Assembly: GCF_029961155.1 (NCBI RefSeq)
Contig: NZ_JASBRH010000011.1
Span: 1 to 64,000 of the forward strand
DNA: 64,000 nucleotides
Direction: 5' to 3'
Origin: Pontibacterium granulatum
GTDB lineage: Bacteria > Pseudomonadota > Gammaproteobacteria > Pseudomonadales > Balneatricaceae
The position numbers were made by a program, and so were the translations under genes. The notes under the pieces were generated by a model, which ran no database searches, was not told the DNA's origin, and saw nothing but the letters and a program-made list of their open reading frames with translations. Below, in pieces: positions 35,705-43,884 of the stretch (its first letter is position 1; the number at the start of each line of letters is the position of its first letter).

Positions 35705-36940
35705 ATGCCGTTTTTTCAGTATGAAGGCCGAAATAAAGCGGGCGTGAAAGTAAGCGGTCGCGTGGAAGCGGATGGACGCAGTCAGGCTGCATCCCAGCTG
35801 CTTGCCGATGGCATCACTCCAATCAATATCACTTCCGTTACCCAGGTTAAGAAAGAGGACAGCCTGGGTAGTAAAGAGATCAGGCTGAAGTTTCTGGAGA
35901 AGGTCCGCATTGATGAACTGATCATGTTCAGTCGTCAGATGTACAGCCTGACCAAAGCCGGTGTGCCGCTCACACGCGCGATGCGTGGACTTGCTGGCAG
36001 CCTGCGCAACCAGATGCTGAAGGACGCGGTGAATGACCTGTCGGATGACCTGGACAAGGGTAATACCCTGTCGGCGGCGATGAACAAGCATCCCAAGATC
36101 TTTAACGACCTCTACACCAGCATCGTGCATGTGGGCGAAAACACCGGTCGCCTGGATGCGGCCTTTGCCCAGATGGCCGCTTATCTGGAGCTGGAGCGTA
36201 ATACGGTCAAAAACGTCAAGCAGGCGACCCGCTATCCGATGTTTGTGTTTTTTACCATTGCTGTGGCGATGGTGGTGATCAATATCTTTGTGATTCCAGC
36301 CTTTAAGTCCGTTTTTGAAAGCCTGGGGGGCGATATCCCCTGGCAGACGGAAGTCCTGATCGGCGTGTCCGATTTTATGGTCAACTGGTGGCACGGGATG
36401 CTCGCCTGCTTGATCGGTGGGTTTATCCTGTTCAAGCGCTGGAAGAAGACCGAAGCCGGTGAGCTGAGCTGGGATCAGACTAAACTGCGTTTCCCGTTGG
36501 TAGGCAGTATCTTTTACCGGGTGGTGCTGGGGCGTTTCACCCGGACCTTCAGTATGGTGATGAAAGCGGGTGTGCCGATCGAGCAGGGGCTGATGGTGGT
36601 TTCCCGTGCAGTTGGCAACAAATACATCGGCCGCAAGGTGGCCGGTATGCGCCAGGGTATCGAGCGTGGTGAATCGTTCGCACAGGCCGCCGCACGTACC
36701 GGCATGTTTAGCCCATTGGTGATGCAGATGCTGGCGGTGGGTGAAGAAACCGGTCAGGTGGATCAAATGTTGGCGGAAGCGGCGGACTTCTATGAAGAGG
36801 AGGTCGATTACGACCTGAAAAATCTCGCCACCGCCATTGAACCGATCATGATTATGATCATCGGAGCCATGGTGTTGGTACTGGCATTGGGTGTCTTCCT
36901 GCCGTTGTGGGAGCTGAGTACTGCAATAAAAGGTGGTTAA
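35705..36940 (+). CDS. mshG: MSHA inner-membrane platform protein MshG
   Basis: Polytopic inner-membrane platform (PilC/GspF family) on which the pilus is built. 411 aa with the N-terminal FQYEGRNKAGVKVSGRVEADG hook and two GspF domains sharing the motif (L/F)(T/S)R....(L)..(A)GVP. Examples are FSRQMYSLTKAGVPLTRAM and FTRTFSMVMKAGVPIEQGL. Transmembrane stretches lie near 175-200, 222-240 and 375-400. It begins 6 bases after mshE. No mshF or mshB follows; the next gene is the pilin. Confidence 0.95.
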   Translation: MPFFQYEGRNKAGVKVSGRVEADGRSQAASQLLADGITPINITSVTQVKKEDSLGSKEIRLKFLEKVRIDELIMFSRQMYSLTKAGVPLTRAMRGLAGSLRNQMLKDAVNDLSDDLDKGNTLSAAMNKHPKIFNDLYTSIVHVGENTGRLDAAFAQMAAYLELERNTVKNVKQATRYPMFVFFTIAVAMVVINIFVIPAFKSVFESLGGDIPWQTEVLIGVSDFMVNWWHGMLACLIGGFILFKRWKKTEAGELSWDQTKLRFPLVGSIFYRVVLGRFTRTFSMVMKAGVPIEQGLMVVSRAVGNKYIGRKVAGMRQGIERGESFAQAAARTGMFSPLVMQMLAVGEETGQVDQMLAEAADFYEEEVDYDLKNLATAIEPIMIMIIGAMVLVLALGVFLPLWELSTAIKGG

Positions 36941-37139
36941 TTTGTTACCGGTCAGCAAAACCTGTTAGAGGGGCTAGCGGCGTTTGATGGGAAGCTGATA
37001 GAGTACGTCAAAAGGATTCGGGACAGCGCCTGAGCAAGCTGGATTTCGGATTATTAAAGGGACTATGGATCTATGTCATGCACGCTTCATTCAGCGCATG
37101 GCAGACTAACGAAATTGCCTAGGTTTAGTGGAGAAAACC

Positions 37140-37604
37140 ATGAAAAAACAAGCAGGTTTTACAATTGTTGAATTAGTAGTAGTGATTGCGCTGCTTGGTA
37201 TTCTTGCCGCTGTTGCACTGCCTCGATTCCTGAATGTGACGGATGACGCGCACGCAGCGTCTGTGAATGGCACCGGTGGTGCGCTGCGTTCCGCTGCCGG
37301 TTTGGTAAAAGCGCAGGCGGTTGTTGATGAGACTGCGGCAGGTGGTACCGTGAATTATGATGGCACTAACGTAACCGTTAACAACAACATGTACCCGGCA
37401 GCTACGGATGCGGCGTCTTGTGTCACTGTTTGGCAGAATGTTCTCCAGAACGGTGCGCCATCTGTTGCTACTGCTGCTGGATCTGACTATATCGTTACCT
37501 GGTCTGCAGATGATAGTAACTGTGTGTACACGTACAACGCAGCAGCTAACCACACCATTACCTACACCCCAGCAAGCGGTGCGGTCGATATCAGCACTCC
37601 TTAA
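37140..37604 (+). CDS. mshA: MSHA major-pilin-like prepilin
   Basis: Type IV pilin, the probable shaft subunit. 154 aa from the ATG at 37140; GGAG lies 7 bases before it. Prepilin peptidase should cut at KKQAG|FTIVELVVV, followed by the hydrophobic helix. Two cysteines in the C-terminal half (SCVTVW and NCVYTY) could form the usual disulfide. The 187 bp after mshG contain a CATGC-GCT/AGC-GCATG imperfect hairpin at about 37079-37105, and probably a separate pilin promoter. It is the only pilin in the MshA/MshB position, so it could be either by descent. Its stop overlaps the next start (TAATG). Confidence 0.88.
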   Translation: MKKQAGFTIVELVVVIALLGILAAVALPRFLNVTDDAHAASVNGTGGALRSAAGLVKAQAVVDETAAGGTVNYDGTNVTVNNNMYPAATDAASCVTVWQNVLQNGAPSVATAAGSDYIVTWSADDSNCVYTYNAAANHTITYTPASGAVDISTP

Positions 37605-38143
37605 TGGATCTGAATCGATTAGATAAAGCCTCTCGATTAACATTAAGAGGCTTTACCCTGATTGAGATGGTTGCCGTGCTGGTGCTACTGGGTATTCTCA
37701 GTGCGGTAGCCTTCCCCCGTTTTGCCACGTTTGATACCTATCGTGATCGGGTCTTCCGTGACACGCTTCTCACTTCCCTCCGTCTGGCGCAACGTACCGC
37801 GCTTTCTCATAATTCGGCTACCGTTGAGTGGCGCTTAAATCGCAGTGCGGCTGAAAACTGGCTGTATGCCATAGATATCAACTCGGCTCAACAGACGAGC
37901 GAAACTCTCGCGTCCGATCAGGTCATAGCTTACAGTGCAAACCTCTCTGCAGGCGGCACCATCGCCGGTAACCTCGCCCTGAACGACACATTGACGCTAC
38001 GCTACGACCCGTCCGGTAACCTGATCCTGGCTGACGATGGCGATTCTACCGGCGCGCTCAATAGCAGTATGCAGTTGACCGCCAACGGCCAGCAGCTTTG
38101 TATCTCTCTGACAGGATTTGCCTATGCAGGCACGTGCCGCTAA
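37604..38143 (+). CDS. mshC: MSHA minor prepilin MshC-like
   Basis: Pseudopilin, probably part of the tip complex that starts pilus assembly. 179 aa with the prepilin site LRG|FTLIEMVAVLVLLG and a GspH-like globular domain. A Cys pair near the end (LCISL and GTCR) is visible. The start codon shares one base with the pilin stop, and the C-terminus overlaps mshD by 20 bases. The basic leader (MDLNRLDKASRLTLRG) is longer than usual. Confidence 0.85.
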   Translation: MDLNRLDKASRLTLRGFTLIEMVAVLVLLGILSAVAFPRFATFDTYRDRVFRDTLLTSLRLAQRTALSHNSATVEWRLNRSAAENWLYAIDINSAQQTSETLASDQVIAYSANLSAGGTIAGNLALNDTLTLRYDPSGNLILADDGDSTGALNSSMQLTANGQQLCISLTGFAYAGTCR

Positions 38144-38684
38144 CGCCGGGTTTACGCTGGTTGAGCTGGTGATCACCATCACCATCACGGCAATTGCCTT
38201 GGTGGCAATTGTTTACGGCTGGAGCATCACGGCGCAGCATAGCGGTGATGTCACCTGGCAGGCAAAAACCGCTTATATCGGTCAGACCTATATTGAAGAG
38301 ATACTGACCAAGCGTTTTGATGAAAACAGCTCCAGCGATGGCTTGCTGCCCTGCAGCAACGATGGCGCCACCACCTTTGATGGCGCGGTAATGCCACAAT
38401 GCACGGCAGAGGCTAGTTTTGGCAGTGAGGGCGAAACCCGGGAAAACTACGATGATGTGGACGACTATCATGGTCTCAATGAAGTCCCGCTTTCGCTGCT
38501 GGATGATATCTTTGCTGGCAATAACAACCCGTATGCAAACTACGGTGTCAGTGTGGCTGTTGCCTACGATACGACGGAGATTGTCACCAACCAGATGGTG
38601 AAGCGGATAACCGTTACGGTCACGCCGCATGCGGCGAGCGGCGCCAATCCCGTTGTGTTTACCGCCTACAAAGGGAACTACTGA
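38124..38684 (+). CDS. mshD: MSHA minor prepilin MshD-like
   Basis: Minor pilin with the prepilin peptidase site ANAG|FTLVELVITITITAIA and a PulG/PilV-like body. ATG at 38124 was chosen over TTG at 38118; AGGA at 38113-38116 fits the ATG. 186 aa. Two cysteines (LLPCSN and PQCTAE) are present. It shares one base with the next gene (TGATG). Confidence 0.85.
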   Translation: MQARAANAGFTLVELVITITITAIALVAIVYGWSITAQHSGDVTWQAKTAYIGQTYIEEILTKRFDENSSSDGLLPCSNDGATTFDGAVMPQCTAEASFGSEGETRENYDDVDDYHGLNEVPLSLLDDIFAGNNNPYANYGVSVAVAYDTTEIVTNQMVKRITVTVTPHAASGANPVVFTAYKGNY

Positions 38685-39529
38685 TGAAGAAAGTCAGCGG
38701 TTTTACCTTGGTTGAGTTGGTGATTGTGATTGTGCTGCTTAGCATTATGTCGCTGGCGTCAGTGCGGTTTATCGCCAATTTTGCGGAGGGGTATGTGGAT
38801 ACCTCCAGGCGCCAGAATATGGCAGATGTCACTCAGCTCGCCATTGAGCGTATTGGACGTGAGTTGCGCAACGCGTTGCCCAACTCGGTGCGCATTAGCA
38901 ACGATGCGAATGCCAGTTGCATCGAGTACATTCCGGTGCTGGGTGCGTCGAGCTATGATGACCTGCCGGTAGCAACCGCAAGCAACACGTTTAGTGCCAT
39001 TCCACTGGGGGCAGGTACGATCAGCGGAGATCCTCTCTATGTGGCTGTATATCCAATTACAGGAACGAATCTGTACTCCGTAGGGGCCAGCACCATGATT
39101 GCGCAACTGGGCAATCCTGCACAGTTTGCGGCTGATCAGGCATTAGCTACGGAGATTACTGTAGCTTTAAATGGAAACCACCAATTCCCCACTGAGTCAC
39201 CTGCATCCCGATTCTTTATCGTGGGCTCTCCGGTGAGTTACTGTCTGAACACTGGCACCGGTGATCTCTACCGCTATGAAAACTATTTTGATGGCGGGTC
39301 AGATTTTTATACCGACCAACCCATGCTCGCTGATTTACCAAGCTCCGAGCCCAATCGTGCGCTTTTGGCGACGGATATTACGACTGTAGCGGCGTTCCCT
39401 AATCCGGCGTTCGCCTCACTGGAGATCAGCCTACAACGCAATGCGTTGGTGGTGTTTGATCTGCAAGTGAGCGACGCGGGAGAGAGTGTACGTATCCAGC
39501 ATGTGGTACAGGTGAGAAATGCGCCCTGA
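38684..39529 (+). CDS. mshO: MSHA minor prepilin MshO-like
   Basis: PilW-type minor pilin, 281 aa. The site KVSG|FTLVELVIVIVLLSI is followed by FIANFAEGYVDTSRRQNM and ERIGRELRNALPNS, the usual MshO/PilW pattern. The first base of its ATG is the last base of the mshD stop, and it overlaps mshP by 11 bases. Likely forms a tip complex with the other minor pilins. Confidence 0.87.
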   Translation: MKKVSGFTLVELVIVIVLLSIMSLASVRFIANFAEGYVDTSRRQNMADVTQLAIERIGRELRNALPNSVRISNDANASCIEYIPVLGASSYDDLPVATASNTFSAIPLGAGTISGDPLYVAVYPITGTNLYSVGASTMIAQLGNPAQFAADQALATEITVALNGNHQFPTESPASRFFIVGSPVSYCLNTGTGDLYRYENYFDGGSDFYTDQPMLADLPSSEPNRALLATDITTVAAFPNPAFASLEISLQRNALVVFDLQVSDAGESVRIQHVVQVRNAP

Positions 39530-39950
39530 TAGCAAATCCCTTAAGTCCCAGCAGGGGCTTGGCCTGGTGACCGTGATCTTTATGATTACGGTTGGCGCAT
39601 TGCTGGCAGCAGGTATGGCGTCGATGCTGACACTTGGCCAGCGGTCTGTTGTACAGGGGTTTCAGTCGACACGTGCAATGCAGGCGGCAGAAAGTGGCGT
39701 CCAGCTGGAGTTGAGTAAGCTGATCCACCCGCAGGTGAACGGTGGTTGTGCGGCAACTAATAGCGCGAATACGACGTATAGTTTTAATGCGGCCGGAATT
39801 CGAGGGTGTACGGCGAATGTGACCTGTACCGTAACGCCAATTGGCGGTGTCGATTACACAACCATAACGTCGCTAGGGCGGTGTGGCGGCAACGCAGATA
39901 CGTTGGATTCTGCGTCCCGGCAGATACGGGTCAGGACGGTGCGTCCCTAA
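39519..39950 (+). CDS. mshP: MSHA minor prepilin MshP-like (PilX-type)
   Basis: Last gene of the msh operon, 143 aa. The prepilin site is atypical (SQQG|LGLVTVIFMITVGALL). The mature part has AMQAAESGVQLELSKL, the PilX/MshP signature, and five to six cysteines. No mshQ follows: the next gene, pyrE, is on the opposite strand. No intrinsic terminator was found in the 25 bp between them. Confidence 0.85.
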   Translation: MRPDSKSLKSQQGLGLVTVIFMITVGALLAAGMASMLTLGQRSVVQGFQSTRAMQAAESGVQLELSKLIHPQVNGGCAATNSANTTYSFNAAGIRGCTANVTCTVTPIGGVDYTTITSLGRCGGNADTLDSASRQIRVRTVRP

Positions 39951-39975
39951 CCCGTAGCTTTATCAGCGCGTTTGC

Positions 39976-40617
39976 TTAAACGCCGTATTCTTCGCGGTAT
40001 TTGCGGATTGCAGCCAGCTCATCCGCCATATCGCCTTTCTCTTCCAGGTACTCGATCAGGTCGTTCAGGCTCACGATGCTGATCACCGGCATCTTGTAGT
40101 CACGCTCAACTTCCTGAATCGCAGACAGCTCACCTTTGCCTTTCTCCTGACGGTTCAGGGCGATCACGGTTGCCGCCGGTTTGGCACCCGCTTCATCGAT
40201 GATCTCCATTACTTCGCGGATTGCGGTGCCGGCGGTGATTACGTCGTCGATGATCATGACGCCACCTTCCAGTGGTGCCCCTACCAGGTTGCCGCCTTCA
40301 CCGTGGTCTTTCTTCTCCTTGCGGTTGAATACGTAAGGAATATCTTTGCCGTACTGATCGGCCATCGCTACAGCCGTAGTAGCTGCCAGCGGGATGCCTT
40401 TGTACGCAGGGCCCAGCAGAACGTCAAAGGACACGCCAGCTTCTTCGATTGCGGCAGCGTAGAAGCGACCCAGCTTCGCCAGCGCCACACCGCTGTTGAA
40501 CAGGCCTGCGTTGAAGAAGTATGGGCTGATACGCCCGGACTTCAGGGTGAACTCTCCAAAGCGCAGTACGTTCTGTTCGATAGCAAATTCGATAAATTCG
40601 CGCTGGTAATCCTGCAT
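39976..40617 (-). CDS. pyrE: Orotate phosphoribosyltransferase
   Basis: Makes orotidine 5'-monophosphate from orotate and PRPP in pyrimidine synthesis (cytoplasm, dimer). The 213-aa protein is the standard PyrE length. It starts [29 protein letters not shown], has the PRPP-binding motif [13 protein letters not shown], and the flexible-loop Lys segment [12 protein letters not shown]. It is divergent from crc across 327 bp and convergent with the msh operon. Pseudomonads also keep pyrE next to crc. Confidence 0.97.
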   Translation of the reverse strand: MQDYQREFIEFAIEQNVLRFGEFTLKSGRISPYFFNAGLFNSGVALAKLGRFYAAAIEEAGVSFDVLLGPAYKGIPLAATTAVAMADQYGKDIPYVFNRKEKKDHGEGGNLVGAPLEGGVMIIDDVITAGTAIREVMEIIDEAGAKPAATVIALNRQEKGKGELSAIQEVERDYKMPVISIVSLNDLIEYLEEKGDMADELAAIRKYREEYGV

Positions 40618-40839
40618 GTGTCTCTCCGGCCAGGTGATTAATGTCAGCTGCAGATTTTACCAGTGGAGTGTCCCTGGCACCATCTGCGTGCATGGCTTGA
40701 AATTGGACTGATCTGGCGCAATATACCAGAGATCAGAATGGATGCGACTAAAGTCGGGATATGTTATTTTGTGCAGTGCAGCAGAAATTTGTTGTAAGAG
40801 CGAATGAGCAGACTTTTGCCCATCATGGACCGAATATCC

Positions 40840-40887
40840 GACAAATTTGGTAAGAAAATTTCAATTTGTCTTACTTCGCTATACAAT
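40840..40887 (+). promoter_or_regulatory. Candidate crc promoter overlapping an inverted repeat
   Basis: GACAAATT (40840-40847) and AATTTGTC (40863-40870) form a perfect 8-bp inverted repeat with a 15-base spacer. The best promoter is TTTCAA (40859), 17 bases, TACAAT (40882-40887), so the right arm covers the spacer start and the left arm lies just upstream. This layout suits an operator. The rest of the 40618-40944 gap shows no gene. Confidence 0.45.
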
Positions 40888-40944
40888 TCGCGTTTAATTG
40901 TAATCTTCTCATTGCGCGCTGTTTGTAACAGGAATCCTTAATCT

Positions 40945-41718
40945 ATGCGTGTTATCACATTCAATACTCAGGGTATTGAACAGGCTGCAAAAAACGGTTT
41001 TTTTGACTGGATGGTCCAGCAGGACGCTGACGTCATTTGTTTGCAGGACCTGCGTGCGAAGGAATATCAGCTCGACGACGAGCTGTACCACCCGGAAGGT
41101 TATTACCCGTACTTTTTTGATGCATTCGAAGACGGCTACAGCGGGGTGGCAATCTATACCCGCCATGTCCCAAAAGCGATCATGACCGGCCTGGGCTTCG
41201 AACTGTGTGACTTCCACGGTCGCTTTATCCAGGCAGACTTCGACAAGGTAAGTGTCTCCTCCCTGAGCATCCCATCCGGTCTGGCCAGTGAAGAGGCGCA
41301 GGCGGTAAAAGAGGAGTACATGGAGCACTTCCTCGGCCACATGAAGAAAACCCTGCGTAAGCGTCGTGACTTCATCTTCTGTGGCACATACAACGTGGCC
41401 CACAAGCCAGTCGACCTGAGTAACTGGTACGTCAACCAGAGCGTGTCCGGTTTCCTGCCGAACGAGCGCGAGTGGATGGAAGAGATTGTCGGTGAGATGG
41501 GATACGTGGATGCGTTCCGCGAGATCAATAAAGCCGAGCGTCAGTACACCTGGTGGCCGGACTACAACCGTGCCCGCGTGCTGAACGAAGGTGCGCGTCT
41601 GGATTATCAGATCACCACTGCGAACCTGCGCAAGACCGTGAAGTCGGTACAGGTATACCGTGACCAGATGTTCAGCGAGCACGCGCCGGTGATCATCGAT
41701 TACGCGATCGATATCTGA
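40945..41718 (+). CDS. crc: Catabolite repression control protein Crc
   Basis: Exonuclease III-fold protein that, with Hfq, stabilises repression of target mRNA translation when preferred carbon sources are present. The 257-aa length and sequence match Pseudomonas Crc closely: ADVICLQDLRA, FHGRFIQADFDKVSVSSL, FLPNEREWMEEI, GYVDAFREI, YTWWPDYN. As in Crc, the nuclease residues are altered (CGTYNVAH where ExoIII has GDMN), so it is probably not a nuclease. The neighbours pyrE and rph are the same as in pseudomonads. The upstream operator-like repeat is described separately. Confidence 0.93.
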   Translation: MRVITFNTQGIEQAAKNGFFDWMVQQDADVICLQDLRAKEYQLDDELYHPEGYYPYFFDAFEDGYSGVAIYTRHVPKAIMTGLGFELCDFHGRFIQADFDKVSVSSLSIPSGLASEEAQAVKEEYMEHFLGHMKKTLRKRRDFIFCGTYNVAHKPVDLSNWYVNQSVSGFLPNEREWMEEIVGEMGYVDAFREINKAERQYTWWPDYNRARVLNEGARLDYQITTANLRKTVKSVQVYRDQMFSEHAPVIIDYAIDI

Positions 41719-41740
41719 TTTGACCTATTTCAGGCAATAA

Positions 41741-41766
41741 AAAAGGGAGCTGATCAGCTCCCTTTT
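41741..41766. terminator. Bidirectional terminator between crc and rph
   Basis: AAAAGGGAGCTGA is followed at once by TCAGCTCCCTTTT, a 13-bp perfect inverted repeat with A- and T-rich flanks on both sides. It can end both convergent transcripts. Confidence 0.93.
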
Positions 41767-41783
41767 TTGTGTCCGGCATTGGC

Positions 41784-42554
41784 TTATTCTGCCAGCGCCT
41801 TACGCTGCATCTCTGCCAGCTCACGGATACCTTTCTGGGCCAGATCCAGCATCTTGTTCAGCTCATCCTGAGTGTACGGTGCGCCTTCTGCAGTACCCTG
41901 TACTTCGATGAAACCACCGTGACCGGTCATGATCACGTTCATGTCGGTTTCTGCTTTGGAGTCTTCCGCGTAGTCCAGGTCCAGCACCGGCTCACCTTCG
42001 TAGATCCCTACGGAAACAGCTGCGATTGCGTGTTTCAGCGGGTTTCCTTTCATGGCTCCGTTCTTGTCCTGCTTCAGCACATTGATTGCATCAACCAGTG
42101 CCACGTATGCGCCGGTGATGGATGCGGTACGGGTACCACCGTCTGCCTGGATGACGTCGCAGTCGATGGTGATGGTGTTTTCACCCAGCTTGTTCAGGTC
42201 CAGTGCCGCACGCAGACTGCGGCCGATCAGACGCTGGATCTCTACTGTACGACCACCCTGTTTGCCGCGTGCCGCTTCACGGTCGCAACGGCTGCCGGTG
42301 GAACGAGGTAGCATGCCGTATTCTGCAGTTACCCAACCGCTGCCGCTGCCGCGCAGGAAGCGTGGAACGCCACGGTCGACAGATGCAGTACAGATCACTT
42401 TGGTGTTACCAAACTCAACCAATACAGAGCCTTCTGCATGGCAGGTGAAGTTGCGGGTGATTTTCACCTCACGCATCTGGTCCGGTTCACGACCACTCGG
42501 GCGGATCTTGTTCAAACCGAGGTTTTGCAGCTGTTCAGAGATGCTTGAGCTCAT
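41784..42554 (-). CDS. rph: Ribonuclease PH
   Basis: Phosphorolytic 3'-to-5' exoribonuclease that trims tRNA 3' ends; a hexamer in the cytoplasm. 256 aa, 18 longer than E. coli RNase PH because of an N-terminal extension ([17 protein letters not shown]). No later ATG is available before the conserved RPSGREPDQ. Signature stretches: [81 protein letters not shown]. It is divergent from yicC. Confidence 0.96.
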   Translation of the reverse strand: MSSSISEQLQNLGLNKIRPSGREPDQMREVKITRNFTCHAEGSVLVEFGNTKVICTASVDRGVPRFLRGSGSGWVTAEYGMLPRSTGSRCDREAARGKQGGRTVEIQRLIGRSLRAALDLNKLGENTITIDCDVIQADGGTRTASITGAYVALVDAINVLKQDKNGAMKGNPLKHAIAAVSVGIYEGEPVLDLDYAEDSKAETDMNVIMTGHGGFIEVQGTAEGAPYTQDELNKMLDLAQKGIRELAEMQRKALAE

Positions 42555-42655
42555 ACCTGTTAATCACCGTTGCTTGATTTTCGTACACCGCCGTTGGCAG
42601 CCATGCACGCTTGGCTGTTAGAATGAAGCCTGCATTTTAATCGAGATAGAGCCAT

Positions 42656-43525
42656 ATGACACGTAGTATGACTGCTTTTGCCCGGCAGGAAGCCGAGCAT
42701 GCCTGGGGTTCCCTGATCTGGGAGATTCGTTCTGTTAACCATCGTTACCTGGAACCTCACCTGCGTCTGCCGGAGAGCCTGCGTGACCTGGAAGGCTCGT
42801 TGCGTGAGCAACTGCGTAAGAAACTGAGCCGCGGCAAGGTGGAATGCACCCTGCGTTTCCACCCGGAAGCCCAGGCCCAGCAGCTGACCGTCAATACCGA
42901 GTTTGCCAAGGAGCTGATTGCGGCTGCAGATGAAGTGGCGGCGCTGTCTCTGTCCGGTAACACCCAGCCGATGAACCCGCTGGATGTATTGCGCTGGCCA
43001 GGGGTTCTGCAGGATGCCCAGATCGATATGGATCAGGTAAAAACGGAAGCCCTGAAGCTGTTTGGTACCGCGCTGGATGACCTGATCGCCGGTCGCGAAC
43101 GCGAAGGTAAAGAGCTGAACGGCCTGATCGAACAGCGTCTGGCCGCGATTGCCGAGATCGTAGTTGAAGTGCGCAGCAAACTGCCGGAGATCCTGCAGGC
43201 CCAGCGCGACAACCTGCGCAGCCGTCTGGAAGAGCTGAAAGAAGACTTGGATGAAGGCCGCCTGGAGCAGGAGATGGTGATCCTGGCGCAGAAAGCGGAT
43301 GTGGATGAAGAGATGGACCGTCTCAACACCCACGTGCAGGAAGTGCGCCGTGTGCTGAACCAGAAAGGCCCGATCGGTCGTCGCCTCGACTTCCTGATGC
43401 AGGAACTGAACCGCGAAGCCAACACACTCTCTTCCAAATCGATCGTGGCTGAAACCACCCAGTGCGCGGTGGAGCTGAAGGTGCTGATCGAACAGATGCG
43501 TGAGCAGATCCAGAATATAGAATAA
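42656..43525 (+). CDS. yicC: YicC-family endoribonuclease
   Basis: YicC/YloC-family protein; members have been shown to be endoribonucleases involved in sRNA and mRNA decay. 289 aa. The N-terminal signature MTRSMTAFARQEAE with LIWEIRSVNHRYLEP leads to an all-helical C-terminal DUF1732 domain (EEMDRLNTHVQEVRRVLNQ, LDFLMQELNREANTLSSKS). In relatives the next gene is gmk. Here 8.2 kb of other DNA separates them, and a terminator follows at 43563. Confidence 0.95.
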   Translation: MTRSMTAFARQEAEHAWGSLIWEIRSVNHRYLEPHLRLPESLRDLEGSLREQLRKKLSRGKVECTLRFHPEAQAQQLTVNTEFAKELIAAADEVAALSLSGNTQPMNPLDVLRWPGVLQDAQIDMDQVKTEALKLFGTALDDLIAGREREGKELNGLIEQRLAAIAEIVVEVRSKLPEILQAQRDNLRSRLEELKEDLDEGRLEQEMVILAQKADVDEEMDRLNTHVQEVRRVLNQKGPIGRRLDFLMQELNREANTLSSKSIVAETTQCAVELKVLIEQMREQIQNIE

Positions 43526-43562
43526 AGATTTCTGCAGCTTTCAACTGACCACCTGCATCATT

Positions 43563-43587
43563 AAGCCCCTATATTAAGGGGCTTTTT
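43563..43587 (+). terminator. yicC terminator
   Basis: AAGCCCCT (43563-43570) and AGGGGCTT (43577-43584) form an 8-bp stem followed by a T-run. It separates yicC transcription from the island downstream. Confidence 0.93.
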
Positions 43588-43706
43588 GTATTTGAACACT
43601 CTCACTTGTTTCCTGTTGTTCAGGGTGAAGTGATGACATATGCGATGATACCAATCCGTGTCTACTTCTCATCGCTAACCAGGCTCCTCGTTCTCCCCTT
43701 TCAGGC

Positions 43707-43735
43707 TTGTGATTGCTTTTGAGATTTTGTAGCAT
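43707..43735 (+). promoter_or_regulatory. Candidate sigma-70 promoter of the island operon
   Basis: TTGTGA (43707-43712), a 17-base spacer and TAGCAT (43730-43735). Each box has 4 of 6 consensus bases. Transcription would begin near 43742 and give a leader of about 120 bases. The remaining DNA from 43590 to 43800 shows no convincing gene. Confidence 0.35.
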
Positions 43736-43800
43736 TTGGCCGACTGCCGCCATAATGGTCGCGTCCGGGTGAGACCCGCAGTGCTTGGCTGAACCCTCCA

Positions 43801-43884
43801 ATGAACAATAGCATCTGGTTATCGCCAGATGATTTAACCAAGCTCATCTGGCGTTGGATAGACCAATGCAAATCAAAACAGTAA
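43801..43884 (+). CDS. 27-codon possible leader ORF
   Basis: ATG at 43801 opens a 27-residue frame (MNNSIWLSPDDLTKLIWRWI...) that ends 19 bases inside the first island gene, in another frame. Three Trp and its overlap with three CATCTGG/CCAGATG arms resemble a leader peptide, but no Shine-Dalgarno sequence precedes it. It may be chance. Confidence 0.25.
   Translation: MNNSIWLSPDDLTKLIWRWIDQCKSKQ
43812..43853 (+). promoter_or_regulatory. Three-arm repeat able to form alternative hairpins
   Basis: CATCTGG (43812-43818), CGCCAGATG (43823-43831) and CATCTGGCG (43845-43853). The middle arm can pair with the first (7 bp) or the third (9 bp), not both. The second hairpin would end 3 bases before GGA and 12 before the first start codon of the island. 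It could be a translational switch or a double operator for a repressor. Confidence 0.55.

Noticed and set aside
35396..36958. Minus-strand 520-codon open frame over the end of mshE and mshG
   Set aside because: Antisense to strongly conserved msh genes; low-complexity His/Gln composition.
43574..43801. Minus-strand 75-codon frame (TTG start) between the yicC terminator and the island
   Set aside because: TTG start without a ribosome-binding site, no recognisable motif, runs into the yicC terminator.
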